From Clostridium sp. K13 (GTDB taxonomy: Bacteria; Bacillota; Clostridia; Clostridiales; Clostridiaceae), in assembly GCF_019734195.1 (NCBI RefSeq), contig NZ_JAASHM010000002.1, forward strand, positions 169,585-233,584: a stretch of DNA of 64,000 nt, given 5' to 3'. Positions 1 to 9,101 of the stretch are shown here, one piece after another; position 1 is the stretch's first letter; every line of letters starts with the position of its first letter. The translations under genes were made by a program, and so were the position numbers. The notes under the pieces were generated by a model, which saw only the letters and a program-made list of their open reading frames with translations, was not told the DNA's origin and did not search any database.

Positions 1-1248
1 TCTTTTACTACGAATTATTGATATTAGTATTAAGATAACTATAATGAAAATACCAATTATTCCGGAAATGAAATATTTACTAGAAGTTATTCCATTTACA
101 GTATTTTTAACCATAACTTCAGCTGTATATTCTCTATCTGAATCACTAGCTAATTCAATATCAGAGATTTTCTTTCCATTAACTAAAAGAGAAGCGTTAA
201 ATAGAATATCACCTTTCTTAATTGAAGTAGTTGTTAAATCTTTATTATCATATTTTACAGAAGTATTAGGTTTAGTTACATCTTCTCCTTCGCCTATATT
301 AAAAGTATAATAAATATCTTTAGTTGCTACTAAAGGAATAGAAGTAGAACTATCAATAGAATAATCATCTAGCTTATCACCAGTTGATACTATTTTTTCA
401 GTTTTAAAATTTTCAAATCCCCAGTCGAATAATTGTCCAACACTTGTATATAATCCATCTTTATCTGTAGCATTTAAAAAAGCACCAACTATTTCTTGTT
501 GATCTTTTATTGCAGTTGCAGCATAAGAGTGATTAGCAGCAGTTGTATATCCTGTTTTACCACAGTAAGCATATTGATACTTATATGGTGAATTCTCTTT
601 TAGTAAGGGATTATGATTGGTTGCCCATTTTTCGCTTCCGTTTGAATAAGGATGATTTGCATAAAAATAAGATGGAGTTTGTGCAATTCTAACAAAATCA
701 GGATTTTGAGAAGCATATCGCATTATTAATGCCAAGTCATGTGCTGTAGTTAAATGACCATCTTCAGTTAGACCACTTGGATTTTTAAAATTAGTATTTG
801 TTGCTCCTAATTCTTTAGCCTTTTCATTCATAATTTTTGCAAAAGCTTCATTTGATCCTGCAATGTGATCTGCAATTGCTTCAGCACAATCGTTACCAGA
901 TTCTAAAAGTAATCCGTAAAGTAGTTCTTCTATTGTATAAACTTCACCTTGTTCAATACCTATAGAAGATCCATCTGCTTTAGGTGGGTTTTCACCTATA
1001 GTTACTTCATCTGTAAGTTTACAATTTTCTAATGCAATAATTGCAGTCATGATTTTAGTAGTTGAAGCTGGCATATATTGAACATCAGCATTTTTTTCAT
1101 AGAGCACTTTTCCAGTAGTGGCATCCATAAGATAAATACCTTCGGAATATAAATTAGGTAGTGCATAGGAGTCTATTTCTTTTACAGTGGTTAATACGAT
1201 TGTTAGCAAAAATACTAAGGCAAACGTTTTAGATAATAATTTCTTCAT
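1..1248 (-). CDS. dacF: D-alanyl-D-alanine carboxypeptidase (penicillin-binding protein 5/DacF type), C-terminus off the window
   Basis: A low-molecular-weight PBP that trims the terminal D-Ala from peptidoglycan stem peptides on the outer face of the membrane. Read on the minus strand from ATG at 1248, with a GGGGAGAG ribosome binding site just upstream. An N-terminal signal peptide is followed by the three serine-peptidase motifs in order: STTK near residue 63 (active Ser and Lys), SGN near residue 117, and KTG near residue 230. A beta-rich C-terminal region ends in a hydrophobic anchor (IIGIFIVIILILI) and basic residues RSKR at the window edge. 416 codons are visible with no stop, so the gene runs out near its natural end. 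It is divergent from comEA. DacF and DacA cannot be told apart here. Confidence 0.9.
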   Translation of the reverse strand, partial: MKKLLSKTFALVFLLTIVLTTVKEIDSYALPNLYSEGIYLMDATTGKVLYEKNADVQYMPASTTKIMTAIIALENCKLTDEVTIGENPPKADGSSIGIEQGEVYTIEELLYGLLLESGNDCAEAIADHIAGSNEAFAKIMNEKAKELGATNTNFKNPSGLTEDGHLTTAHDLALIMRYASQNPDFVRIAQTPSYFYANHPYSNGSEKWATNHNPLLKENSPYKYQYAYCGKTGYTTAANHSYAATAIKDQQEIVGAFLNATDKDGLYTSVGQLFDWGFENFKTEKIVSTGDKLDDYSIDSSTSIPLVATKDIYYTFNIGEGEDVTKPNTSVKYDNKDLTTTSIKKGDILFNASLLVNGKKISDIELASDSDREYTAEVMVKNTVNGITSSKYFISGIIGIFIIVILILISIIRSKR

Positions 1249-1390
1249 ATTTCTCTCCCCATAAGTTACATCTTATACATTTTAAGTTTATCAAAAAAGT
1301 AATAATAATTCTATAGATAAATTCTGTATAAAAGTTTAGATATGGAATTTTTGTTAATAATTATAAAAGAAAATGTAAGGAGGAAGTAAA

Positions 1391-2083
1391 ATGGATAAAT
1401 TGAAAAATAAGAAAGTAATAGGCTTATTAGTAGCTTTAGTTGTAATAATAAGCATATCATTATTAACATATAGAAATAATAGTAAAAATGTCTTTAAGGA
1501 TGAATATATGAAAAACATTTTTATTGATGAAGATAATATCAACTTAGAAAATGAAAATAATAATATCGACTATTCATTAGATTTTAGTGAAGAAAATAAT
1601 AAAGAAGTGAAAACTGATGTTATTAATAATATAACTAGTGGTTATGATAAAACAATAGTAGTTGAAATCAAGGGTGAAGTAAATAATCCAGATGTGTATA
1701 CTTTAAAAGAAGGGAGTATAATTAAGGATTTAATTGAAATAGCAGGTGGATTAACAAGTAATGCAGATATTTCTAATATAAATCGAGCTAAAGAAATTAA
1801 AAATCATGAATTAATAGTAATTAGAAATATTAATGATATAAATATAGAGGTAGAGAGTATAGAAGCTGAAATAAATCAGGAAAGTGATGATGGAATAATA
1901 AATATAAATGATGCAGATTTAAGTAAACTTAAAGAGATTCCAGGGATAGGTGATGTAAAAGCAAATGCTATAATTTTATATAGAGAAGAAAATGGAGGAT
2001 TTAAATCTATAGAAGAAATAAAGAAAGTTGATGGAATAGGGGAAAAAACTTTTGAAAAAATAAAAAATAGTATAAAATTGTAA
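1391..2083 (+). CDS. comEA: ComEA-like helix-hairpin-helix DNA-binding membrane protein
   Basis: A 230-residue membrane-anchored DNA-binding protein of the ComEA family, which binds incoming double-stranded DNA at the cell surface during transformation. One N-terminal transmembrane helix (about residues 8-25) is followed by an Asn/Glu-rich linker. Next comes a SLBB-like domain (about 85-145, with VEIKGEV and IAGGLT) and a C-terminal double helix-hairpin-helix (about 168-230, with IPGIGDVKA and VDGIGEKT). The start has AAGGAGG 6-7 bases upstream. No comEB or comEC is adjacent, so it is a stand-alone gene; in clostridia its role in uptake is inferred rather than proven. Confidence 0.88.
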   Translation: MDKLKNKKVIGLLVALVVIISISLLTYRNNSKNVFKDEYMKNIFIDEDNINLENENNNIDYSLDFSEENNKEVKTDVINNITSGYDKTIVVEIKGEVNNPDVYTLKEGSIIKDLIEIAGGLTSNADISNINRAKEIKNHELIVIRNINDINIEVESIEAEINQESDDGIININDADLSKLKEIPGIGDVKANAIILYREENGGFKSIEEIKKVDGIGEKTFEKIKNSIKL

Positions 2084-2208
2084 ATTGTAATGTGAATTTT
2101 ACATAAATATGCTATTAAATGCTTTTAAAATATAGGGTATTAATGTTATAATTAATAAGATTTAGGAAAACATAATATTAAATGAGTAATTATGTAGGGG
2201 GTAAAAAC

Positions 2209-2874
2209 ATGAAGAAGAAAGCTATATCTTTAGCATTAGTTGCAATATTAGCTATTAGTGCGGTAGGATGCTCAAGTAACAACAATGAGGCAAAGACATC
2301 AGAGGAAAATAAGACAACAGTTGAAAATGTAGATATACTTCCAGGAAAATGGTCAGAAGATTATACTAGAGATGAAGTTAAAGAATTATATAAAAAATCA
2401 TTAGCAAGTGTTGAATCAACTGCTAAAGGATATTCATTAGATTATGATGTTACAGAAGATGAAATAAAAGAAGAAAATGGCGAGTCAGTTAATGATAGTT
2501 ATGTATATTTTGATATTCCAGAGGCAGAAAGATTAGAAAGTTTATATTTTGGATTTAAACAATATGGTTCAGATTTAGCTAATGGAAAATTAGAAATGAA
2601 ATTAGGGTATAAGTTAGATAAAAAGACTATATTAGAGGGTGGAAAATTTGAGTTTGAAAATCTATCGTTAGCATCTTTTTCACAAGCTTTTACTGGTGAT
2701 TATGAAAGAGATTATACTGAATTAGACAAACAAATATATGATGCAATTAAAAATGGTACAGAAGAGGGTATACAAACTATAACTAATAATGTTGATGGTT
2801 TGAAAGAAACGGTAACAATAACAGAGGACTTTTTACTTTATAAATTAGAGAGTAGAGTATATAACTTTAAGTAA
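2209..2874 (+). CDS. Putative lipoprotein of unknown function
   Basis: A predicted secreted lipoprotein of 221 residues. The chosen ATG is preceded by GGGGGT, and gives a short basic N-terminus, a hydrophobic stretch and a lipobox ending AVGC (Cys about residue 21). An earlier in-frame ATG at 2182 would put nine polar residues before the signal and lacks a good ribosome binding site. The mature part is acidic and soluble, without a family motif I recognise. It may be co-transcribed with the following RDD-like gene, 46 bases downstream. Function unknown. Confidence 0.7.
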   Translation: MKKKAISLALVAILAISAVGCSSNNNEAKTSEENKTTVENVDILPGKWSEDYTRDEVKELYKKSLASVESTAKGYSLDYDVTEDEIKEENGESVNDSYVYFDIPEAERLESLYFGFKQYGSDLANGKLEMKLGYKLDKKTILEGGKFEFENLSLASFSQAFTGDYERDYTELDKQIYDAIKNGTEEGIQTITNNVDGLKETVTITEDFLLYKLESRVYNFK

Positions 2875-2920
2875 ATAATAAAGCTTTAATTATATAAATA
2901 TAAATTCTATGGAGGTAGAA

Positions 2921-3328
2921 ATGGTAGATAACAATGAAGAAAAGCTAGATAATAACTCTGATTTAATTGAAAAAAATGACGAGTTTGTATCAGAAGAAGC
3001 TTTAGAAGAGGCAGAGGTATATTTAGCTGAAGAAGAGGCTGCAGAGGCTAAGGAATTTATAAGAGATGAAGAAATAAAAAATGATGGTAAATTACTTCAT
3101 TACACAAAAGTTATTTTAAGTGGGATTTTAGATCAAATATTTGTTATAGGTTTAGCATTAGTGCTATTTGGAGTATTTGATTTAGCTTTAAGGGCATTTG
3201 GATATAGAGTTGCTTTAAGAGAAGAAGTATTTGGTATTATTTATGTAATAAGTAATATATTATATTATCCAATATTACAAGAAATTTTACATGGAAAAAC
3301 TTTAGGGAAAAAATTCATCTTTAGATAA
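2921..3328 (+). CDS. RDD-like small membrane protein
   Basis: A 135-residue protein with a very acidic, Glu-rich N-terminal half (about 1-55) and two hydrophobic helices (about 68-90 and 102-118). The C-terminus reads LHGKTLGKKFIF, which resembles the conserved GKTxGK end of RDD-family membrane proteins. The ATG at 2921 has GGAGGT five bases upstream; the ATG at 2909 precedes that site and is less likely. RDD proteins are linked to ion or small-molecule transport, but the function of this short version is not known. A rho-independent terminator follows directly. Confidence 0.6.
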   Translation: MVDNNEEKLDNNSDLIEKNDEFVSEEALEEAEVYLAEEEAAEAKEFIRDEEIKNDGKLLHYTKVILSGILDQIFVIGLALVLFGVFDLALRAFGYRVALREEVFGIIYVISNILYYPILQEILHGKTLGKKFIFR

Positions 3329-3336
3329 TTTAAGAG

Positions 3337-3371
3337 ACACCTTTATAATAATTTTATAGAGGTGTTTTTTA
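3337..3371 (+). terminator. Rho-independent terminator after the RDD-like gene
   Basis: Inverted repeat ACACCTTTATA / TATAGAGGTGT with a short AT-rich loop, followed by a run of T. It lies 9 bases after the stop codon at 3328. Confidence 0.85.
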
Positions 3372-3466
3372 TTTTTGTTTTAAGGTATAATATAATAGGC
3401 GATAATAAAAGTATAAATTTAAATAAGTATATATAAGTAATTAATTTTTATAGATTGGAGCGTAAG

Positions 3467-4819
3467 ATGAAAAGAGGAAGTCAATTAACATTAAAAATAA
3501 ACAATATGAAGTTTCCTTCAACAGGAATATCAGAGTGTGAGGGGAAAAAAATCTATGTAAAAGGTGCTTTTCCTGGGCAAACAGTAAAGGCTACTGTTAA
3601 GAAAAATAGAGATGGATATGCAGAAGCTAAACTTGTAGAAGTTATTGAAAAAGCTGGATATGAAATTGAAGCACCATGTCCTCATTTTGGAGTATGTGGA
3701 GGATGTAGTTCTCAAAATTTAACTTATGAAAAACAATTAGAATTATTAAGTGATGAAATTTGTGAGCTTTTTGAAGAAAAAGATTTACCTATGGGAATGT
3801 ACCTTGGAGTTAAAGGTAGTGAAAATACATGGGAATACAGAAATAAGATGGAATTCACTTTTGGAGACTTAGAAAAAGGTGGAGAACTTACTTTAGGTAT
3901 GCATATGAAAGGAAAGTCTTTTGGAGTATTAACAGTAGATAGATGTATGATAGTAGATGAAGACTTTAGAACTGTTTTAAAAACAACAGTAGATTACTTT
4001 AGAAGTACTGGATTACCATACTATAGAGTAATGAGAAGAGAAGGATATTTAAGACACTTAGTTATTAGAAAAGCAACTAATACTGGTGAACTTATGGTTA
4101 ACTTAGTAACTACAACTCAAGTTGATTTTGATTTAACAGAGTATACTGAATTACTTAAATCTAAAAACTATAAAGGTGAATTAGTATCTATATTACATAC
4201 AGAAAATAATTCTTTATCTGATGCAGTTATACCAGAAAAGGTTAATGTATTATATGGTAGAGATTACATAGTTGAAAACTTACTTGGACTTAAGTTTAAA
4301 ATATCACCATTTTCATTCTTCCAAACTAACTCTAAGGGAGCAGAATCTCTTTATAGCTTAGTTAGAGACTTTATGGGAGATGGTGAAAACAAGGTTGTAT
4401 TTGACCTTTACTGTGGAACAGGTACAATTGGTCAAATAGCAGCACCTAATGCTAAAAAGGTTGTTGGACTTGAGCTTATAGAAGAAGCTGTTGAAGCAGC
4501 TAAGGAAAATGCTAAGCTTAATGGATTAAATAACTGTGAGTTTATAGCTGGTGACGTTGCTGAAACTATTAAGAAAGTTAAGGATAAACCAGACATAATC
4601 ATCTTAGATCCACCAAGAAGTGGTGTTTCTCCAAAGGCTTTAGATTATGTAATTAGATTTAATGCACCAGAAATAATTTATGTTTCTTGTAATCCTAAGA
4701 CTATGGTTGATAACTTAGATGTATTATTAGCTCATGGATATAAGGTTGATAAGAGTACAGTTAAAGATATGTTCCCAAATACACCTCATGCTGAGACGGT
4801 TGTTAGATTAACTAAGTAA
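3467..4819 (+). CDS. rlmD: 23S rRNA (uracil-5-)-methyltransferase, RlmD/RumA type
   Basis: A SAM-dependent tRNA/rRNA m5U methyltransferase of the RumA/TrmA family, about 450 residues. The N-terminal TRAM domain (about 1-60) is followed by a four-cysteine Fe-S motif ([10 protein letters not shown], about 75-84). The C-terminal methyltransferase fold shows [10 protein letters not shown] for SAM binding, DPPRSG, the catalytic VSCNP, and a terminal HAETVV. ATG at 3467 is chosen because GGAG lies 6 bases upstream; TTG at 3455 would overlap that site. It is monocistronic, with a strong terminator after it. Firmicutes usually have several paralogues, so the exact target uridine (RlmD or RlmCD) cannot be fixed. 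Confidence 0.88.
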   Translation: MKRGSQLTLKINNMKFPSTGISECEGKKIYVKGAFPGQTVKATVKKNRDGYAEAKLVEVIEKAGYEIEAPCPHFGVCGGCSSQNLTYEKQLELLSDEICELFEEKDLPMGMYLGVKGSENTWEYRNKMEFTFGDLEKGGELTLGMHMKGKSFGVLTVDRCMIVDEDFRTVLKTTVDYFRSTGLPYYRVMRREGYLRHLVIRKATNTGELMVNLVTTTQVDFDLTEYTELLKSKNYKGELVSILHTENNSLSDAVIPEKVNVLYGRDYIVENLLGLKFKISPFSFFQTNSKGAESLYSLVRDFMGDGENKVVFDLYCGTGTIGQIAAPNAKKVVGLELIEEAVEAAKENAKLNGLNNCEFIAGDVAETIKKVKDKPDIIILDPPRSGVSPKALDYVIRFNAPEIIYVSCNPKTMVDNLDVLLAHGYKVDKSTVKDMFPNTPHAETVVRLTK

Positions 4820-4914
4820 TATAGGCATTTGTAAGATTTTATCTCTTTCAAATGATGTTAGATTTATGTTAAGAGCACTAACTGGATTAATAATATTTAT
4901 ATTGAAATAAATTA

Positions 4915-4959
4915 GAAAAAATCTAATTTCTAAATAATTTAGAAATTAGATTTTTTTTG
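4915..4959 (+). terminator. Terminator upstream of the MATE operon
   Basis: Near-perfect hairpin: AAAAAATCTAATTTCTAAA pairs with TTTAGAAATTAGATTTTTT around a 4-base loop, ending in a T tract. Likely separates rlmD from the MATE operon, and the A-rich left arm could also work on the other strand. Confidence 0.85.
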
Positions 4960-4971
4960 TAGTAATAACTA

Positions 4972-5002
4972 TTGACTCTATAGTTACTATAGACTTTATT
5001 AT
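4972..5002 (+). promoter_or_regulatory. MerR-type promoter with 19-bp spacer and operator dyad
   Basis: TTGACT (4972-4977) and TATTAT (4997-5002) are separated by exactly 19 bp. The spacer begins with the perfect dyad CTATAGT-T-ACTATAG (4978-4992). A 19-bp spacer with the operator inside it is the hallmark of MerR-family activated promoters. A MerR regulator is the second gene of the operon. Transcription starting near 5009 also rules out the ATG at 5001 as the MATE start. Confidence 0.85.
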
Positions 5003-5033
5003 GATTAGAGAAACAAAATATGGAGGGAAAATC

Positions 5034-6359
5034 ATGATAAAAGAATTTTTAAAATATGCAGTTCCTTCAGCCTTAGCCATGTTTGTTTCATCACTATATA
5101 CAATAATTGATGGAATTTTTGTTGGACAAGGGGTTGGAGATTCTGCCTTAGCAGCAGTTAATATAGTTATGCCTTTTACTATAATGTTATTTGGAATTGC
5201 TACTATGTTTGCAGTTGGTGGTGGAGATCTTGTGTCTAAAAATATAGGAAGTAATAATAAAGAAAAGGCAGTAGAGATATTTAGACAAGTATTTAAGTTC
5301 TTATTAATTTTAAGTATATGTATAAGTTTAATAGCTGTAATATTTTCAAAAAATATAGTAAAACTACTAGGAGCTACAGATAGCTTAATTCCATTAGCTT
5401 CAACTTATTTAAGATATTATAGTTTATTTTGTATTCCTAATTTAATTGGAATCGCTTTAAATAGTTTTGTTAGAAATGATAGTAGACCAAAGCTGGCAAT
5501 GATAGCAACTTTATCAGGAGCTATAACTAATATAATTTTAGATTATATATTTATATTTCCATTAGGTCTTGGAATAAAAGGTGCAGCAATTGCAACAGGG
5601 CTTGGACAATTAGTAACTATAGGTATACTACTACCTCACTTCATAATGAAGAAGGGTATATTAACTTTTGGAAATGTTAAATTAGAAAAGAAAATAATAA
5701 AGAAGTTTATAAATATAGGCTTTCCATCTTTTTTTGCAGAAGTAAGTTTTTCTATAATAATATTCTTTATGAATTTAGCATTAGTTAATTACGGTGGAGA
5801 AACTTCTTTATCGGCATTTGCGATAATTAACTATATAACAACTAATATTTATATGGTATTACTAGGATTATCTATTGGGGTTCAACCATTATTAAGCTAT
5901 AACTATGGTGCACGAAGATCAAAGAAAATGTTAGACTTCTATTCTATAACAATAAAAGCAGTAATTATAATAAATATAGTATTTATTGCTATATGTTGTA
6001 TATTTGGTAAAGGGATGATATCAATATTTACTTCAGATTCTAGAATAGTTGATATTGCATATATAGGTTTAATTTTATCAACATTTGGATATTTTATGGT
6101 AGGATTTAATTTAACAAGTACAGTTTATTATAAAGCAATAAATATGCCTAGAATTTCAAATATTTTCTGCTTAAGTAGAAGTCTAATATTACTTCCTATA
6201 TCATTATTCATTTTATCGAAGCTATTTGGTATTAATGGTATATGGATCACATTATTTGTTTCAGAATTAATAACATTTATAATATTAAGATATTCTATTA
6301 ATATTAATGCTTATACTATAAAAGCTATTGAAAATGTAATTAACTTAGGAGATTTTTAG
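5034..6359 (+). CDS. MATE-family multidrug efflux transporter
   Basis: A 441-residue polytopic membrane protein with about 12 hydrophobic helices, in the MATE (MepA/DinF-like) family that exports cationic drugs using Na+ or H+. Family signatures include an N-terminal P-S-A-lAMFVSSLYTIIDG segment, a VGGGDLVSKNIG loop, and a second-half FF-E-SFSI motif. TGGAGGG lies 7 bases before ATG 5034. The downstream MerR regulator starts one base after the stop, so the two are co-transcribed from the MerR promoter. The pump is therefore probably induced by its own substrates. Confidence 0.9.
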   Translation: MIKEFLKYAVPSALAMFVSSLYTIIDGIFVGQGVGDSALAAVNIVMPFTIMLFGIATMFAVGGGDLVSKNIGSNNKEKAVEIFRQVFKFLLILSICISLIAVIFSKNIVKLLGATDSLIPLASTYLRYYSLFCIPNLIGIALNSFVRNDSRPKLAMIATLSGAITNIILDYIFIFPLGLGIKGAAIATGLGQLVTIGILLPHFIMKKGILTFGNVKLEKKIIKKFINIGFPSFFAEVSFSIIIFFMNLALVNYGGETSLSAFAIINYITTNIYMVLLGLSIGVQPLLSYNYGARRSKKMLDFYSITIKAVIIINIVFIAICCIFGKGMISIFTSDSRIVDIAYIGLILSTFGYFMVGFNLTSTVYYKAINMPRISNIFCLSRSLILLPISLFILSKLFGINGIWITLFVSELITFIILRYSININAYTIKAIENVINLGDF

Positions 6360-6360
6360 T

Positions 6361-7176
6361 ATGGAAACTTATTTTTCTGTTGGGGAAATATCTAAATTAA
6401 CTAATGTTCCAATTCAAACATTAAGATATTATGATAAAATGGGCCTACTTAAACCAGCATATATTAATAAGCAAAATAATTATAGGTATTATTCAATAAA
6501 TCAATTTATAAAGATTGATTTATTGAAACAATGTAAGCTTATAGGATTATCATTAAAAGAAATAGAAGAATTATTAAAGGATGAGATAACTTCTGATTCT
6601 ATGATTAAAATAATTGATAAACAGAGAAAAGTATTAGATGAAAAAATTAAGGAAATGGAATCTATTAAGGCATATATTAATTTTTTAGAAGGTAGAATAG
6701 AGGAAAGTAAAAAAGTAAGCGAAAATGAAATATTCATTAAAGAAAATAATGAAAGAGTAGTTAGGAAATATAACTGTGAAATAAAAAATCAAAAAGACTT
6801 AGAACTTAATTTAAGAAGAGTTTTGCTTGATGCAGAAAAAGATAACTGCATAATGAATTATGAAATAGTATTTGAAGCTCCATTAGAACTAATAAAAAAA
6901 GAAAACAGAACAGAGTATACGGCAATAATGCTTTATAATAATGAAAAGTTGGAGAAAAATACAAGGAATGTTATATTACCAAGGGGTAAGTATCTTACAA
7001 TGTATTATGATGATAGAAATGAAAATAGTTTTAAATATTACAAGAAGATGTTGGATTATATTGAGGCAAATAATATAGAAACAATAGGATGCTTTAATGA
7101 GTTTTCAATACTATCAAGAATAAATTCAAAGGAAGTAGAAAAATCTATAGTTCAATTAGAGATACAAATTAGATGA
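6361..7176 (+). CDS. MerR-family regulator, BmrR/BltR type
   Basis: A 271-residue regulator. The N-terminal winged helix (about 1-70) holds the family signature SVGEISKLTNVPIQTLRYYD, followed by a long dimerisation helix (about 80-110). The C-terminal 150 residues form a GyrI/BmrR-like effector-binding domain, seen in regulators that sense lipophilic cations. It lies one base after the MATE gene. The 19-bp-spacer promoter with a dyad before the MATE gene is its likely target, which would give drug-induced expression of both genes. The effector is unknown. Confidence 0.88.
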   Translation: METYFSVGEISKLTNVPIQTLRYYDKMGLLKPAYINKQNNYRYYSINQFIKIDLLKQCKLIGLSLKEIEELLKDEITSDSMIKIIDKQRKVLDEKIKEMESIKAYINFLEGRIEESKKVSENEIFIKENNERVVRKYNCEIKNQKDLELNLRRVLLDAEKDNCIMNYEIVFEAPLELIKKENRTEYTAIMLYNNEKLEKNTRNVILPRGKYLTMYYDDRNENSFKYYKKMLDYIEANNIETIGCFNEFSILSRINSKEVEKSIVQLEIQIR

Positions 7177-7181
7177 TATTT

Positions 7182-7224
7182 ATAGGAGTAATCGCTTAGA
7201 ATAATAGTGGTTACTCCTATTTAT
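7182..7224 (+). terminator. Hairpin after the MATE-merR operon
   Basis: Arms ATAGGAGTAA and TTACTCCTAT enclose a 19-base loop. The T tail is weak, so termination efficiency is uncertain. Confidence 0.55.
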
Positions 7225-7239
7225 AATATAAATAAAAAA

Positions 7240-7735
7240 ATGCCTACAATAGATGTAAATCTTATAAATATGAATAATTTAGTTAGGTTTATGGAATATG
7301 ATGAGTAAAATCAAATAAATAAATTTGTTGTTTTAGAAGGAAGGATGCCTGAAAACCCAGGAGAGATTGCTTTAGATGAAAGAGCCTTTAGATTAAATGA
7401 GAATTTAAAGATTGGTAATAGTTATATAAATTGTTTAGGAAATATTGTATCGGTACTACTAGTATTTTTCTTCTTAGTAGCAATATTAATTTGTTTAACT
7501 ACAATGACAAGAATGGTAGAAGAAAATAGGTTAGAGATAGGTACGCTGAAAGCTTTAGGATATAATGATTTAGAAATATCATGGAAGTATATAATATATG
7601 CTTCATTATATATCAATTGAAAGTTATATATTTTCAGACTTATTAACAATAAGTTTCTCACTTATTGTTATGATTTTAATGCATATAAAACTAAAAAAGG
7701 TTAATATGATTGATGCACTAAAATCTAATGAATAA
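7240..7735 (+). pseudogene. Decayed FtsX/MacB-type ABC transporter permease
   Basis: A degenerate remnant. In one frame from 7240 the text reads through a TAA at 7306 into EGRMPENPGEIALDERAF, typical of the extracellular domain of FtsX-like permeases. Within the open stretch 7345-7620 the domain collapses after about 35 residues and jumps to the membrane part (MTRMVEENRLEIGTLKALGY). The natural C-terminus, reading SDLLTISFSLIVM and ending MIDALKSNE, is in another frame and ends at 7735. At least one nonsense codon, one or more internal deletions and a frameshift are therefore present. No ABC ATPase is adjacent. Translation of 7345-7620 as a real 91-residue protein is unlikely. Confidence 0.8.
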
Positions 7736-7741
7736 ATAATT

Positions 7742-7813
7742 AGCTAGATAACAAAATTTGTATTGATATCTATTAAGTAAGAATCAGTTACAAGATAGTT
7801 ATCTAGCTTTTTT
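7742..7813. terminator. Long-loop hairpin between the permease remnant and yhhN
   Basis: AGCTAGATAAC (7742-7752) pairs with GTTATCTAGCT (7798-7808) and is followed by T residues. It sits between convergent genes and could serve both strands, although the 45-base loop is long. Confidence 0.55.
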
Positions 7814-7814
7814 A

Positions 7815-8498
7815 TTAAATATATAAAATACTTAATGCTATAAGAAATTGCCCAATATAATAAGCAGTCAAATTAAAGCCATTAATAATTTTAGGACAAT
7901 CTTTATAAAGTAATATAAATGATAGTAGATAGTCAGATAATAAAAATAAAATTGCACCGCATATTAGTAGTATTATTACAGGTAAATTTAATGAAGTAAT
8001 AGTTATAAGAGAAATGGATTTGCAAACCATGAAGCTTATTATTAAGCAATATATACTAGCAGGTAACAAAGATTTGTTAAAATTGATTTTTTTATTACAC
8101 TTTAAGGTTGATAATAAAATAAATGATAGAAATATAGCAAAAATGAAATCTCTAATGTGAAGCTCAGATATACTTATAAAGCATAATGAATATAATATAT
8201 GGGTAATTCCAAAGCTAATTCCACCACTTATTAGTAAAGTATTTTTAGCGTGTGGTTTTTTATAATTGATTCCTAAAAGTATATCTCCTAAGAAAGAAAA
8301 TATTAAACCAATGAAAATAAAAAGAAAATATTTTAAATTGTTAGGATTACTTAAGTAAGAAAATAAAGCTATAAGTAAGAAGCATAAGCTAGTAAAAAAT
8401 TTAGAAATTAATCTAAAATTAGAATCAGAAGTTAAGGTGAAATAAATTAATATTCCTAAACAAGAAAGACCTAATAATAAACATATATAAATTCCCAT
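7815..8498 (-). CDS. YhhN/TMEM86-family membrane protein (lysoplasmalogenase-like)
   Basis: About 227 residues with 7-8 hydrophobic helices. The family pattern is seen at FSFLGDILLG (about residues 68-77) with a later ILFLLSDYLL, where conserved Asp residues lie in membrane helices. Vertebrate members hydrolyse the vinyl-ether bond of lysoplasmalogens; clostridia do make plasmalogens, so a lipid-turnover role is plausible but inferred. ATG at 8498 is chosen because GGAG is 6 bases upstream; the TTG at 8510 precedes this site. Minus strand, monocistronic. Confidence 0.75.
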   Translation of the reverse strand: MGIYICLLLGLSCLGILIYFTLTSDSNFRLISKFFTSLCFLLIALFSYLSNPNNLKYFLFIFIGLIFSFLGDILLGINYKKPHAKNTLLISGGISFGITHILYSLCFISISELHIRDFIFAIFLSFILLSTLKCNKKINFNKSLLPASIYCLIISFMVCKSISLITITSLNLPVIILLICGAILFLLSDYLLSFILLYKDCPKIINGFNLTAYYIGQFLIALSILYI

Positions 8499-8638
8499 AA
8501 GCAACTCCAATAATAAATTTACTATTTATTATTATATTAAGCTTGTATCAATACTATTGATACAATTAGTTAATGAATTTGTAGTAGGAAAATAGGTCAA
8601 ACTATCTATAATAATATTATTTATCAAGAAGAATTGTT

Positions 8639-8864
8639 ATGTATATACAAAAGATGCCTGAAATTAATTTTGGGGAGGAAAATGGGAGAAAGTAAGAGAA
8701 CATTACAAAGATAAATTTAATAATAATTATAGTCAGAAGGTAGTTGATATAGTAACATACTCTTATTTTAAAGATGGAATGACACTTTTCCAAGAAAAAT
8801 TAAGTGTGAAAGCGCTAGGGATATAGATGAAATAGAGTTTTTTAGAAATATTATATATAAATAA
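8639..8864 (+). pseudogene. Small decayed gene with two frameshifts (unknown product)
   Basis: Three short open stretches in successive frames join into one plausible product of about 75 residues. They are an ATG-initiated MYIQKMPEINFGEE, then WEKVREHYKDKFNNNYSQKV and following text to FQEKLS, then ARDIDEIEFFRNIIYK and a stop at 8864. Each join needs one extra base, the first in an A run near 8680. The amino-acid composition is coding-like on both sides of each join. I do not recognise the family. It could also be a chance alignment of short open frames. Confidence 0.4.
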
Positions 8865-8877
8865 ATATAACTTTTAA

Positions 8878-8909
8878 TAAAAAGAAGTGATAAAACACTT
8901 CTTTTTTTA
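8878..8909 (+). terminator. Rho-independent terminator
   Basis: AAAGAAGTG and CACTTCTTT flank a short ATAAAA loop, and a run of seven or more T follows. Confidence 0.8.
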
Positions 8910-9050
8910 TGTTAAAAATATTAAATATAAAAATATTTTAATATATAAGTAAAGGTTTAGATGACATTATTCCAATAAAAAGTTTAAAAATTTCCCGGGA
9001 AAAGGCAGAGGTTTTAAGGGTTTAAGTTATATTATGTCGTAATCTATTAT

Positions 9051-9081
9051 TTGACATAGAGTACACTCTAGCACTTATAAT
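9051..9081 (+). promoter_or_regulatory. MerR-type promoter and operator of the second merR operon
   Basis: TTGACA (9051-9056), then a 19-bp spacer, then TATAAT (9076-9081). The spacer starts with the perfect dyad TAGAGT-AC-ACTCTA (9057-9070). The CATAGAGT...ACTCTA pattern is known from AdhR-like MerR regulators that sense electrophiles such as aldehydes. It lies 21 bases upstream of the regulator it probably controls. Confidence 0.85.
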
Positions 9082-9101
9082 GAAATTGCAGGAGGGATAA
9101 A

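Larger units (their letters stand above)
8511..9050. other. Gene-poor stretch between yhhN and the second merR
   Basis: Apart from the small decayed gene (8639-8864) and the terminator at 8878-8909, I see only AT-rich sequence and no further supported gene. A TCCCGGGA palindrome at about 8993-9000 stands out against the low-GC background but has no assigned role. Confidence 0.5.

Noticed and set aside
7345..7620. Stand-alone 91-residue gene
   Set aside because: The sequence matches two separated parts of an FtsX-type permease with degenerate flanks, so it is a remnant.
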